A stretch of 64,000 nt of DNA. Origin: Chryseobacterium turcicum. GTDB taxonomy: Bacteria > Bacteroidota > Bacteroidia > Flavobacteriales > Weeksellaceae. The DNA lies in contig NZ_JAJNAY010000003.1 in the NCBI RefSeq assembly GCF_021010565.1, forward strand, positions 1 through 64,000. Reading direction: 5' to 3'. This document shows, in pieces, positions 25,063 through 33,618 of this stretch (its first letter is position 1; every line of letters starts with the position of its first letter). Made by a program: the position numbers and the translations under genes. The notes beneath the pieces are model-generated. The model made no database searches. It had not been told where the DNA came from and was given only the letters and a program-made list of their open reading frames with translations.

Positions 25063-25977
25063 TTATGATAAATTTTCTATTCCTTTCTTTAAAAAACTGA
25101 CGTATTCGTCCCTTACTTTTTGGGGTTCAATTTTTATCAATCTTTCTGCGTGCGTAGCTAATTCCTGGTAAAAATCATAGGTAGGAGCTAACTGTAACTG
25201 AATCTTAAAATCGCTTCCATCGTCAACCAATATTTTTTGAGAATGATGAATAGGAAGTGATTTCACAAACTTTTTTTGAGCAGCTACAAAAGACAGTTCA
25301 ATAATCGTTGCCTCAAAATCTAATGTAGAAACAATTCCAAAAGAATTCACAAACATCTTTTCAATATCGAATTCTTGTTTGCGAAATTGAGAATGGTGTA
25401 TTTCTAAATTAGTGATTCGGTCCAATCCAAAAATTCTTAATTCAAAATTAGATTTTTGTGTATCAACAGCCAGTAAATACCACCGATTTCTAAATTCTTT
25501 CAAAGCATATGGCTCAACCACTTTCCTGTTTCCCGTTTTTTCCCAATGTCGAACATATTCAAAAGAAATTTTTTTTAAATTATGAATGGCATGGACAAAT
25601 CCATCGAAATTATAGAGTCCGGAAGCTTGTCTTTTTTCAAAGATAATTACATCTTGACGATTGCCAATTTGCTTGTAAGCGTTGATAAGAATAATGCTAT
25701 CTAACAATGTAGAATTAGTTTCATCCGAATCAGTATCAACAATATGATATTTTTTATTTGAGTTTTTAAACTGAATAATAACATTGTAAAATTCTTCGAT
25801 TACTTTTCTGTCACGCTGAAAAGTCTTTTCACTAAATGGAAGTTGCCCTTCACCTTCTCTGTAGGCTCGTTCCTCCAAATGTTTAGCTATTTCAAAATAA
25901 TCTGCTCCATCTTTTTTTGATTTTAAAAAATTAACAATATATGTCAGTCTTAAAAGCGTCTCCTGTCTCTTGGCCAT
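25063..25977 (-). CDS. WYL-domain transcriptional regulator of the adjacent nuclease
   Basis: The 304-residue product has an N-terminal winged HTH (ETLLRLTYIVNFLKSKKDGA, PFSEKTFQRDRKVIEEF). The WYL core is ISFEYVRHWEKTGNRKVVEP, YALKEFRNRWYLLAVDTQ and FGLDRITNLEI. A WCX-type tail contains SLPIHHSQKILVD. It is 9 nt upstream of the PD-(D/E)XK gene and should be co-transcribed. The pattern is like CapW/BrxR regulators that repress defense genes until infection. The other WYL protein in this window shares the His-His-Ser-Gln tail motif. Confidence 0.9.
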   Translation of the reverse strand: MAKRQETLLRLTYIVNFLKSKKDGADYFEIAKHLEERAYREGEGQLPFSEKTFQRDRKVIEEFYNVIIQFKNSNKKYHIVDTDSDETNSTLLDSIILINAYKQIGNRQDVIIFEKRQASGLYNFDGFVHAIHNLKKISFEYVRHWEKTGNRKVVEPYALKEFRNRWYLLAVDTQKSNFELRIFGLDRITNLEIHHSQFRKQEFDIEKMFVNSFGIVSTLDFEATIIELSFVAAQKKFVKSLPIHHSQKILVDDGSDFKIQLQLAPTYDFYQELATHAERLIKIEPQKVRDEYVSFLKKGIENLS

Positions 25978-26034
25978 AGTTTAATTTTAAATCAAAGATA
26001 ATTTTTAAGTTAGTCAAAAAATGACCACCTAAAA

Positions 26035-26334
26035 TTATTTTTCTGGGTCTTGAAATTTTTGAAAATTTTTAAGAAGTGATTCTATATTCAATTTGCCAAC
26101 TGGATTTTGGCTATGAACAAAAAATCCTGGAAGATTGAGTTGCTTTTCCAAACAATACTCAACCAAAAATTTAGCACAGTCATAACCTGTTTTTCCTAAT
26201 CCCAGATCATGGTCAAAAGAAATAAAATTCGGGAATTCCTTATTTTTAATAAAGTCAACAAATTCATCATAAGAGGTAACTAAAATATAATTTTCAGGAC
26301 ATGTTCTTACATCGTCCAAATATAAATTCACCAT
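26035..26334 (-). CDS. cyclic-phosphate-processing receiver (cREC) domain protein
   Basis: A 99-residue protein with MVNLYLDDVRTCPENY, then TSYDEFVDFI, then FISFDHDLGLGKTGYDCAKF. The Asp-Asp, Asp-His-Asp and Gly patterns match the cREC family, a receiver-like fold predicted to process cyclic phosphates and often found beside defense or RNA-repair genes. The C-terminal FFVHSQNPVGKLNIESLL completes the fold. The start overlaps the stop of the upstream gene (TAATG), so the two are coupled. Function is predicted only from the family. Confidence 0.82.
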   Translation of the reverse strand: MVNLYLDDVRTCPENYILVTSYDEFVDFIKNKEFPNFISFDHDLGLGKTGYDCAKFLVEYCLEKQLNLPGFFVHSQNPVGKLNIESLLKNFQKFQDPEK

Positions 26335-26645
26335 TAGTAAGATTTTATTTTTAAAAAATATTTTTTATCATCATTCATTGTTTCTTCATACAATGAAATT
26401 TCAATTAAAATATCCGGCTCTGACGGAGATTGATGAGACTTATGATAGAGTGAAAGGCTTTCTGGTTTTTTAAGATTAGATATGTCTTGCTCCAAATCAA
26501 AGCATGGCAAAAAACTATTGAGCTTTTCAAAAAATAGTTTTTTATTAATCTTCAATCTAGAGCTCGATTTATTTTCATCATCAATAAATAAAGACTTAAC
26601 AAAAGCTGATTGAATTTTGAATTTATTACTACTTAGAACATTCAT
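26334..26645 (-). CDS. hypothetical protein coupled to the cREC gene
   Basis: A 103-residue soluble protein that I do not recognise. Sequence: Ser/Lys-rich N-terminus with FVKSLFIDDENKSSSRLK, then ISNLKKPESLSLYHKSHQSP and DILIEISLYEETMNDDKK. It ends one base into the cREC start codon (TAATG), so the two proteins are likely translated in a fixed ratio and may interact. Confidence 0.55.
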   Translation of the reverse strand: MNVLSSNKFKIQSAFVKSLFIDDENKSSSRLKINKKLFFEKLNSFLPCFDLEQDISNLKKPESLSLYHKSHQSPSEPDILIEISLYEETMNDDKKYFLKIKSY

Positions 26646-26741
26646 TGTTTATTTCTTGATAACAAAGTTCTTAGTTTAGTCAGACAAAATATGACCATCA
26701 CTTTTAGTTTCCTAAAATAAAATTAACAGCTTTAAGGTAAT

Positions 26742-26753
26742 TGCGTATATTTG
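26742..26753 (+). promoter_or_regulatory. TGCGTATATTTG promoter-like box
   Basis: The 12-mer includes TATATTTG, a match to the Bacteroidota -7 box TAnnTTTG. The identical 12-mer recurs at 31861-31872 upstream of the integrase gene. It lies about 150 nt before the small gene at 26900 on the plus strand. Confidence 0.4.
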
Positions 26754-26899
26754 GTTGTTATTTGAAATCGCATAGAAATTCAATTAATAAAAGAACTTGC
26801 ACGAATTTAGTATAACAGGGCGTAAAATTAACTAAAAACCAACTCTTCCGTTTCGTCCTTAGCTTCAAAGCGAAGTGAAATCTGGAAATACTTTAAAAT

Positions 26900-27163
26900 A
26901 TGAGTCCGAAAAAAACTTTTATCAAAGATTTAGCAAATCATCTGGCGAATACATGAACAGTTATGTCAGGCCCTGAACTAGCTAATCATCTAAATAGAAA
27001 TAATATTAAAACTGATTCTGGGAATACTTATGCTGGAACTCAAGGAACTTACTCCCTTGTAAAAGCAACTTACAATGAACTCATGAAAAACGGATATTCA
27101 ATTAATGCTGACAAAGTCGCATTAGCATTTGTAAAAGAAGATGGTGCATACGCTTACTTATAA
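26900..27163 (+). pseudogene. small gene interrupted by in-frame TGA
   Basis: From the ATG at 26900 the frame reads MSPKKTFIKDLANHLANT, then TGA (26954-26956), then TVMSGPELANHLNRNN and on to VALAFVKEDGAYAYL. The two parts are in the same frame without any shift, and both contain an L-A-N-H-L segment. A Trp codon (TGG) at the TGA would give a normal protein of about 87 residues. I read it as a small gene with a nonsense mutation. Translation may restart at the ATG at 26963, giving 66 residues. Function is unknown. Confidence 0.6.
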
Positions 27164-27181
27164 AATATTTAATTTAAAAAA

Positions 27182-27493
27182 ATGACAGAAAGATTTAAAG
27201 ATGCCGTAAAAAAATGTGTGGAAGATGGAATATTAACATCAGAAGAATGGGAACTATTAAGAAAAGTGGCTAAGGAAGAAAATTTAAATGAAACTGATGC
27301 TGATGTATATATTACTGGTGAACTAAAAAAGAAGAAAAATTTTAGGGATGAAAGAGATAAAAAAACAAATGAAACTAAACGTAATTGGGGAGATAATTTG
27401 GTTAAAACAGGAGAAGTTATTGTCGCTGTTGGCGGTTTCGTTCTGACTGTTTTGACAGCAATGGGGAAATTTGGTGGTAAGATGAAAAAATAG
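27182..27493 (+). CDS. small protein with C-terminal membrane segment
   Basis: A 103-residue protein. The N-terminal half is helical and acidic (RFKDAVKKCVEDGILTSEEW, ELLRKVAKEENLNETDADVY), a little like TerB/EF-hand-like helical pairs, but without clear metal ligands. A charged linker follows, then one hydrophobic segment (VIVAVGGFVLTVLTAMGKF) that may anchor it in the inner membrane. It starts 18 nt after the interrupted small gene and probably forms an operon with it. Function unknown. Confidence 0.6.
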   Translation: MTERFKDAVKKCVEDGILTSEEWELLRKVAKEENLNETDADVYITGELKKKKNFRDERDKKTNETKRNWGDNLVKTGEVIVAVGGFVLTVLTAMGKFGGKMKK

Positions 27494-27532
27494 AGACTGC
27501 AGGTAAATGTAATAAATAACTGAGACCGCTTT

Positions 27533-28957
27533 TCAATACCCCTTCCCTACATCCAAAATCTTCCCTACTGCAGATCTCGTAATTTTATACACCATCTGCA
27601 TCGGAGATTTTGGGATACTCAAAGGAATTCTAAAACCCAGTTCTCTACTCACTCCATTCATCAGATTTAATTTGCTTAATTCCTGTATTCCGGAATTTTT
27701 AAGGACTTCCTGTTTAACAGGTGCTGCCATATTACCGGCGACAGATTTTCCGACTGACTTCAACTTTGCTTTTGTTTTTTTCGCATTTATACTTAAAGAT
27801 GCCCTCCTCTCCTTCTTCTGCTGATTGAATTTTTCATAAGAACGGGTTCGCTGAAATTGAAATTTCTGGTCAAAACTCTGCTCTGATTTTTTGAAAAATT
27901 CATCGCGGTTAAAGCCAACTGCAATATTTTTATTGGCGACAGTACCGCTTCGGTGATTGGATAACGGAGAAATAGATTTTCTATGCCGTTTGTTTGGACA
28001 ATTGTCATAACGTGAAACAATAACGTGTACATGGTACTGCTGTCCTCCTTTCTGCATCCCTTCTCGGATAACTTTTCCTGTTACCCGATCCTTAAACAGA
28101 CTTTTCTTTAAATCTTCAATTTCTTTTTTTGCATCTTCTCGGGTGGAATAACCAAGCTCACTAATCCGTTTCTGAATTTTACGATTGGCAATGACCCAAT
28201 TGTCATTCCCTTTATAAGTACGCTTTTCTTCAACTTTGGCAAACCACACGAGATCATTCTCATTCATTTTTCTTACTGATAAATCTTTACCTAATTCTGT
28301 CGCTTTCTCCTCCCGAAGCTCTTGGTACTTTTCGGCATATCTGGAATCTTCAGGAGAAATTCCCTGATTTTTTAATTCATTTTTTGCAAATTGATTGATT
28401 TCTTTTTCCTCTTTTTGAGTGGGTAATTTCTCCGGATTGGTGTAAACATTTCTGTCAAAATTTTCTGCATAATTTTTCATCACATCTCTCGTATATTCGC
28501 GAAGAGATTGGTGCATTAAATCATTTTTAATGAGTTCTAAATATTTTTTACCCTCTTCAGTTTGGTTCAAAATCTCCGTCTCTGTTTCTCCAATTCCTTT
28601 TGATTTTAATTCAAGATTGACGACCTCATTCAGGTGTTCAATCTCGTCTTTTCCAGGCGAAATATTAAGCATAAAAAATTTGCTTTCATTCTCTTTTGAG
28701 CGGTTACTTAAGTTGCCGTCAATTTTATCGGAAGCTACATCTTTCGTGAAAAATTTCTCCTCTCCATTTTCAGCATTCGTGAAAAATAAATTTTGATTTC
28801 CGAATTGCTCGTCATCGAACGAAATTTCTAAATTTTCATTTTCCTGGAAATCTTCAAGCTCAGATTCTCTCCCAATATTTTCCTTATCAAGATATTCCAA
28901 AATACCTTTTGAACTCGTAGAAATCCTCGGATCATGTTTTGTGAATGAAATATGCAT
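27533..28957 (-). CDS. mobB: MobB-type relaxase (DUF5712-like) of mobilizable element
   Basis: The 474-residue product starts MHISFTKHDPRISTSSKGIL and has a HUH-like His-x-His motif near residue 310 (GGQQYHVHVIVSRYDN), followed by RHRKSISPLSNHR, as in DUF5712 mobilisation proteins of Bacteroidota. A relaxase nicks the transfer origin and leads the DNA strand into the recipient. Residues 40-200 are charged and helical. The gene overlaps the end of the bfmA/btgA-like gene by one base, the expected partner. The nicking Tyr is not certain from reading alone. Confidence 0.8.
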   Translation of the reverse strand: MHISFTKHDPRISTSSKGILEYLDKENIGRESELEDFQENENLEISFDDEQFGNQNLFFTNAENGEEKFFTKDVASDKIDGNLSNRSKENESKFFMLNISPGKDEIEHLNEVVNLELKSKGIGETETEILNQTEEGKKYLELIKNDLMHQSLREYTRDVMKNYAENFDRNVYTNPEKLPTQKEEKEINQFAKNELKNQGISPEDSRYAEKYQELREEKATELGKDLSVRKMNENDLVWFAKVEEKRTYKGNDNWVIANRKIQKRISELGYSTREDAKKEIEDLKKSLFKDRVTGKVIREGMQKGGQQYHVHVIVSRYDNCPNKRHRKSISPLSNHRSGTVANKNIAVGFNRDEFFKKSEQSFDQKFQFQRTRSYEKFNQQKKERRASLSINAKKTKAKLKSVGKSVAGNMAAPVKQEVLKNSGIQELSKLNLMNGVSRELGFRIPLSIPKSPMQMVYKITRSAVGKILDVGKGY

Positions 28958-29532
28958 TAGCCAAAAATATTATCAAATTCATCTTTGCTTAAACTCGCCT
29001 CAAACTTACTCGAAAAAGGATTTTTATTAGCCTGAAATTTTGACTGCAATAAGTTGATGGTTTGCTGTAATTTTTCATTTTCCTTTTCTAAAATCGTATG
29101 AGATTTTGATAAACTTGCAAAATCATTTTTTAATTTTTCATCTGCCGGATTCGATGAAATTTCGGGAGCTTCATCTTTTTGTTTTACTTCAATTTCTTGT
29201 CCAACATTTGCTTTCTTTAGCAAAGAAAAAAGATCATCCATCTTGTCATTTAAGTCTATTATTTTTCCGAAATACAAATCATTGTACTTTCCCAGTCTTT
29301 TATAAACTCCATCAATTCTCGAATCTAATTTTCCCCGAAATTCAACCATGTCTTTTTTCAGAGAATCATTATCGAAACCAAATTTTTTACTGTCGTTATT
29401 TTTGTAATTGATAAGCTCATTAATGAGCCTGTCCATCGAGGTTATTTTATATATCTTCTTGAGATTTGTCAGATTAATGTGGGTAAGCTCTCCAACAACT
29501 ATTTTCTTTGTTTTGCCCTCATTTTTTTCCAT
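28957..29532 (-). CDS. BfmA/BtgA-family mobilization protein
   Basis: A 191-residue protein. The N-terminal KKIVVGELTHINLTNLKKIY segment is basic and resembles the DNA-binding part of BfmA/BtgA proteins. The middle and end form long coiled coils (LSKSHTILEKENEKLQQTIN) with a short acidic end. These proteins bind the transfer origin and help the relaxase. It ends on the start codon of the relaxase gene, so the two are coupled. Confidence 0.82.
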   Translation of the reverse strand: MEKNEGKTKKIVVGELTHINLTNLKKIYKITSMDRLINELINYKNNDSKKFGFDNDSLKKDMVEFRGKLDSRIDGVYKRLGKYNDLYFGKIIDLNDKMDDLFSLLKKANVGQEIEVKQKDEAPEISSNPADEKLKNDFASLSKSHTILEKENEKLQQTINLLQSKFQANKNPFSSKFEASLSKDEFDNIFG

Positions 29533-29747
29533 TAAAATATTTTTATTTATCTGATTTATAATTATTTATATTTTTTAATGACACTTTTTTTGACATTAAA
29601 TAAATAATAATTAAATTTATATAATTGATATTCAGTACGATGGCACTAAAAGCCTCGTTCCCTCTTGCTTTCCTTTCTATACGTTTAAATTTAGGCATAA
29701 ATTTATTAATAAGGGGATAATAATTCATAAAATTATTCCGCTTTTTT

Positions 29748-29793
29748 GTTTCTTTTTCGGTGGATTTTAGCTAAAATTTGCCGAAAAAGAAAC
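29748..29793. repeat. long inverted repeat between ardC and mobilization genes
   Basis: GTTTCTTTTTCGG and CCGAAAAAGAAAC form a perfect 13-bp dyad enclosing a second one (ATTTTAGCTAAAAT). Just beside it, CCCTGATTT/AAATCGGGG on the minus strand followed by TTTCTTTTT is an intrinsic terminator for ardC. The larger dyad may be part of the terminator or the transfer origin, as it lies 215 nt upstream of the mob operon. I see no supported gene in 29533-29842. Confidence 0.55.
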
Positions 29794-29842
29794 CCCGATT
29801 TTTATAAATCAGGGCTAGTTAAGCTGCTAAATATTTCTTAAG

Positions 29843-30799
29843 CTACTGTAAATTTTCAAGATACTTCTTACCTCTTTTTGATTCTACAAATGCGCCTCTT
29901 ATTTTACTTGCTCTATCTTCCTTGTTTGAGCCTGCCCAACTTTTTAAATACCTTACACTATTAATAAATTCATCCGAAATTCCGAACTGTAAACAAAGCA
30001 ACATTGAACCCATTTCAGCAATCAGTTCTTCAAAAGAATAACTTTCTTTGTCATCATGTCCTTTGAGATTTCTGTCAAGTCTGGTCGAGCCACCGGTCCA
30101 GTGCAGCATCTCATGAAAAAGTGTACTGTAATATTTGGACCCTGAAATAAAATATTGCTTTTTCGGAAGCATTACAAAATCAGATGCAGGAGTATAATAA
30201 GCAATTTCATTCACGGAATAGCGTAAAACTAAATTTCCGTTTTTGATAATATTATAAATAAAAATTTCAGAATTTTCTAATTCCATAATTTCTGCGTTTG
30301 GTTCTTCCTTCTCCTGGAAATTGATTTTGATTTCATCTAAATTTTCAATCTGTTCAGAATTAAAAACCGTGTAATTTCGTACGCATGGAACTTTGACAAT
30401 TTTCTTTTTTTCTTCCTCGTTCATCTTTTCCACCGTTTCATTTTTTAACGGTTTACCGGTTTCCTTATCTTTAAAAAGGTAGGTGAAAAATTCAATTAAA
30501 CAACCTTTTGAACCTTTCTTTAATCTTCCACCTGCTTTTACAATGCTATTAAAAGTTGCGTATTTTGCTGATGAAAATTTCTTAATCATTGTATCTAAAT
30601 ACAAGGCTAAAATATTATAACCCTGATACCGGTTCCCGGAAAATAAATTTGATGGATATACAGCGCTTAAGTCGCTGTACATTTCCCAATCATGTGCATT
30701 AACCTGGTCAAGGTTTTCTAAAATTCTTTCTATAAAAGTATCAGATTTTTTTTGAGTTTTAGGAGTTGAAACTGTTGTATTTTCTTTAACTGAATGCAT
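29843..30799 (-). CDS. ardC: ArdC-family antirestriction protein
   Basis: The 318-residue product has the two ArdC parts. The N-terminal ssDNA-binding domain carries YPSNLFSGNRYQGYNILALY and TFNSIVKAGGRLKKGSKGCL. The C-terminal zincin metalloprotease domain has FHEMLHWTGGSTRLDR (HExxH near residue 229) and YSFEELIAEMGSMLLC (downstream Glu ligand). ArdC proteins protect incoming DNA against restriction during transfer. It is 53 nt downstream of the RadC-like gene on the same strand, which is typical of Bacteroidota mobile elements. It ends at the terminator described above. Confidence 0.93.
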   Translation of the reverse strand: MHSVKENTTVSTPKTQKKSDTFIERILENLDQVNAHDWEMYSDLSAVYPSNLFSGNRYQGYNILALYLDTMIKKFSSAKYATFNSIVKAGGRLKKGSKGCLIEFFTYLFKDKETGKPLKNETVEKMNEEEKKKIVKVPCVRNYTVFNSEQIENLDEIKINFQEKEEPNAEIMELENSEIFIYNIIKNGNLVLRYSVNEIAYYTPASDFVMLPKKQYFISGSKYYSTLFHEMLHWTGGSTRLDRNLKGHDDKESYSFEELIAEMGSMLLCLQFGISDEFINSVRYLKSWAGSNKEDRASKIRGAFVESKRGKKYLENLQ

Positions 30800-30852
30800 G
30801 ATATTTTTGATTTTAAATTGAAATTGATTTTGATTTTTTTGAAAGGGCTGTT

Positions 30853-31296
30853 TTATAAAAGCCCCTCATCAAGAAATGATAAAAATGAATCTGAGGTCAG
30901 TATAATATGATCGAGTAAATTAAAATCTAAAACCTTGGCGGCTTCCACCATCTTTTGGGTCATTTTAATATCTGCAGACGAGGGCGCCAAACTTCCTGAT
31001 GGATGATTATGACAAACGACAATAGCACTGGCGTTGCACAATAAAGCACCCTGCATAATAATTCTAACATCTACCATAGTAGAAGAAATTCCGCATTCGG
31101 ATATTTTTTTGATGCCTAAAACTTTGTTTTTTTGGTCTAAATACAGCGCATAGAAATGTTCTTTATAATCCATTTGGTCACTGTCAAAATGGGCTCTGAA
31201 TACTTCAGATACTTCATAAGAATTGACGACCGTTTTCTCTGCATTTCCTTTTCTTGAGTAGCTTAATTTGATTTCGTTTACTACATTGTAATTCAT
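30853..31296 (-). CDS. radC: RadC-family JAB/MPN domain protein
   Basis: The 147-residue product keeps only the JAMM metalloprotease-like domain of RadC: GALLCNASAIVVCHNHPSGS, then PSSADIKMTQKMVEAAKVLD, then LLDHIILTSDSFLSFLDEGL. The His-x-His-(x)-Asp motif is complete. The N-terminal HhH part of chromosomal RadC is missing, as in the short RadC copies of mobile elements. Role unknown, often carried with ArdC. Confidence 0.93.
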   Translation of the reverse strand: MNYNVVNEIKLSYSRKGNAEKTVVNSYEVSEVFRAHFDSDQMDYKEHFYALYLDQKNKVLGIKKISECGISSTMVDVRIIMQGALLCNASAIVVCHNHPSGSLAPSSADIKMTQKMVEAAKVLDFNLLDHIILTSDSFLSFLDEGLL

Positions 31297-31550
31297 CTGT
31301 TTGCTCCGAGTACGGCGGAGGCTCGTTTTTCCCGTACTTAAACATTAATTAAAACCTGTGATTTGCAGATTGAAGGAAATTTTGACTTTTTCTAAATCCT
31401 CTTTCTTTTGAAGAATAGAAGACTGAACGAAGTGTAAAATTTCAATGAACTGCTTTGCATCTTGGGAGGTTTCTGACTTTTCTATGCAGATGTAACCATG
31501 GAGGAAAAGCACGAAAAAAACTGAAATCAATTCCTTGAAATCAGTTAGAA

Positions 31551-31691
31551 ATGAATATTGATAAAGCCCGAAATTTATTTGTGGTGGGTTTGGGAAGCTC
31601 CGCTTTCCGGATTCCCAAATACATTTTTTATGAAGAGCTTGACGCCATACATTTGCTACAGAAAATCAGAGAAAACCTACTAGAGCAATAG
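31551..31691 (+). CDS. possible 46-residue protein
   Basis: A short frame with protein-like composition: MNIDKARNLFVVGLGSSAFR, then IPKYIFYEELDAIHLLQKIR. It has no recognised family and no clear ribosome-binding site, but lies in a stretch otherwise free of genes (31297-32115). Low confidence. Confidence 0.3.
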   Translation: MNIDKARNLFVVGLGSSAFRIPKYIFYEELDAIHLLQKIRENLLEQ

Positions 31692-31826
31692 CGGTTTTGA
31701 AATTGAGATGTGTTATAGGTTTTTCAAAAGAAAGAGACATAAAAACCATTCGTTAATTGCGTATAATCTTTTTTATTAAAATTTAAAAAACTCAATATCA
31801 ATACTATATAAATAATTAAAAAAGGA

Positions 31827-31872
31827 TTGGCGCAACTGCATATATTTTATATTGGTGCAATGCGTATATTTG
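31827..31872 (+). promoter_or_regulatory. tandem promoter-like repeat upstream of integrase
   Basis: TTGGCGCAACTGCATATATTT and TTGGTGCAATGCGTATATTTG are two imperfect copies 25 bp apart. Both end in TATATTT, like the Bacteroidota TAnnTTTG box, and both contain a TTG 5' box. They lie about 245 nt before the integrase start and may be a double promoter or integrase/Xis binding sites. Confidence 0.45.
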
Positions 31873-32115
31873 AGTGCTATCCCAATTATAAAATCTTATC
31901 ACTCGTTTTGCTCTTAAATGCCTATTAAATAAGGATTTCTGTTTTTTAACTATGTAACAAAAAGTAAAAAAAAGCATAGAAAAAACGTATTTGTTGAACC
32001 AAATGTTGTACCTTTGTTTTACTTTGCACCCGTTTGAATATCTTATATATCAGCTGTTTGCATTGTATTGCACAAATATACTTTTTTAGTTTCACAACTT
32101 TAATCTTTTTTTATC

Positions 32116-33333
32116 ATGCCATCAGTTAAATTTGTTTTTAGAACACAGCAGAAAGATAAAGACGGCCTTTGCCCTCTTTATATCCGATTGATTCAAAATC
32201 GACAGTCGAAATTTATTTCAACAGGTGTAAAAGCATTGCCTAGTCAGTGGGATGAAAAAAATCACAAATTAAAAAAGAACTTCAAAAATAGCACTCGTGT
32301 TAATGCGATGCTTGCAAAGAAAATTGCTGATGCAGCTGGTACAATTGCAGATACCGAAAGAAAGCATAAAACAGTAAGTGCAAGGAGACTAAAAGAAGCA
32401 GTAAAAGGAAAAGATTGTCTTCCCTTCTTTAAATATTCAGATGAAAAACTAGAAAAACTTAAATCCAATTACTCTGTTAACACCTATGATGTCTACCGCA
32501 GTCAGCTGAAGAAATTTAAAGAATATGTAAATGATGATAATCTTATGTTTGACGACATCACCGTCGGTTTACTGCAAGATTATATGCTTTATCGTAATCA
32601 AAAATTCGGCAATAATAAAACCACCCAAAAACTAAGCATGATCGTTCTTTCGATGATGTTTAAGAATGCCCAGAAAGAAGGACTCATTGAAGAAACCTTA
32701 TACCCTTTCAAAAATTTAGAACTTCAGGTAGAACCTAGCAAAAGACAATTTCTAACAGAGGCACAATTTAATCAGCTTCGAGAAGCAAAATTTACAACGA
32801 AATCAAAAGCTGAATTATACCGCGATCTTTTTATGTTTTCGGTTTCAGCTGGTGGGCTTCGTTTTTCTGATGTAGTAACCCTAACTTGGGATAATTTTAA
32901 TGAGCAAGAGCAAATCATTAGAAAAGAAATTGAAAAAACAGGCAGAATTCATGCTTTTAAAATTGGTAAGACTGCACTAGAAATAATAGAAAAATACAGA
33001 ACTCTAGGAAAATCAAAAGGAAACTTCATCTTCCCGGCTATTAAAAATGCAGATTTTCATTTATTATCTGAAGAGAAAAGAAACTCACTCGTGGGAAGCT
33101 GCAATACAATTTGTGGACAGCACCTGAGAGAATTAGGAAAAAAACTAAAATTCCCTTTCTCCCTTACCTTTCACTTAAGCCGTCATACTTTTGCTACAAT
33201 GGCTTTGAATAAAGGGATGAGAATTGAATATGTAAGCAAATTGCTTGACCACAGAAATATTTCAACCACTCAGATTTATGCTAAAATTGTAAACGATGAA
33301 CTGAACAAAGCAGTCGATGCTTATGTAATCTAA
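32116..33333 (+). CDS. int: tyrosine-type site-specific integrase
   Basis: The 405-residue product has an N-terminal arm-binding domain (PSVKFVFRTQQKDKDGLCPL), a SAM-like core-binding domain around residues 115-210 and the catalytic domain. Catalytic residues are visible: R249 in AGGLRFSDVVTL, H353 and R356 in FHLSRHTFAT, H379 in LLDHRNIS and Y388 in TQIYAKI. This is the Bacteroidota mobile-element integrase group. Integration site is unknown; no attachment repeats were found. A terminator follows, and the genes downstream (unknown, HTH, VapE) are a typical integrative-element set. Confidence 0.95.
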   Translation: MPSVKFVFRTQQKDKDGLCPLYIRLIQNRQSKFISTGVKALPSQWDEKNHKLKKNFKNSTRVNAMLAKKIADAAGTIADTERKHKTVSARRLKEAVKGKDCLPFFKYSDEKLEKLKSNYSVNTYDVYRSQLKKFKEYVNDDNLMFDDITVGLLQDYMLYRNQKFGNNKTTQKLSMIVLSMMFKNAQKEGLIEETLYPFKNLELQVEPSKRQFLTEAQFNQLREAKFTTKSKAELYRDLFMFSVSAGGLRFSDVVTLTWDNFNEQEQIIRKEIEKTGRIHAFKIGKTALEIIEKYRTLGKSKGNFIFPAIKNADFHLLSEEKRNSLVGSCNTICGQHLRELGKKLKFPFSLTFHLSRHTFATMALNKGMRIEYVSKLLDHRNISTTQIYAKIVNDELNKAVDAYVI

Positions 33334-33352
33334 ATATCATTTTTAAATTCTC

Positions 33353-33381
33353 AATCACTTCAGATTTTTTCTGAAGTGATT
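33353..33381 (+). terminator. integrase terminator
   Basis: AATCACTTCAGA and TCTGAAGTGATT form a perfect 12-bp stem with a 5-nt loop, followed by TTCTTTTCC, 20 nt after the integrase stop. Confidence 0.88.
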
Positions 33382-33618
33382 TTCTTTTCCGGTAGTCGCA
33401 ATATTAGATTTATAAATTTTGCAAAATAAAAAGATTATTGTTAATAACTTCTTATTGACTTTTGCGTTGTTATTCATTATTTTCGTCATATGATGAAAAA
33501 GCAATAAAAACGCTGTAATTCCGAAATGTAGGAGAATTATTTTTGCTTATCATCTAAAATATCAGCTTCTCTGATCGTTTTTTAGTAATTACCTTTTCAA
33601 ATCAAATCTATTTTCGTT

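Noticed and set aside
29543..29728. 61-codon minus-strand frame before the bfmA-like gene
   Set aside because: Lys/Asn/Ile-rich, no recognised pattern; the region is better explained as upstream control DNA of the mob operon.
31345..31530. 61-codon minus-strand frame upstream of radC
   Set aside because: Composition is not decisive and no family is visible; the opposite-strand 46-residue frame nearby looks somewhat more protein-like.
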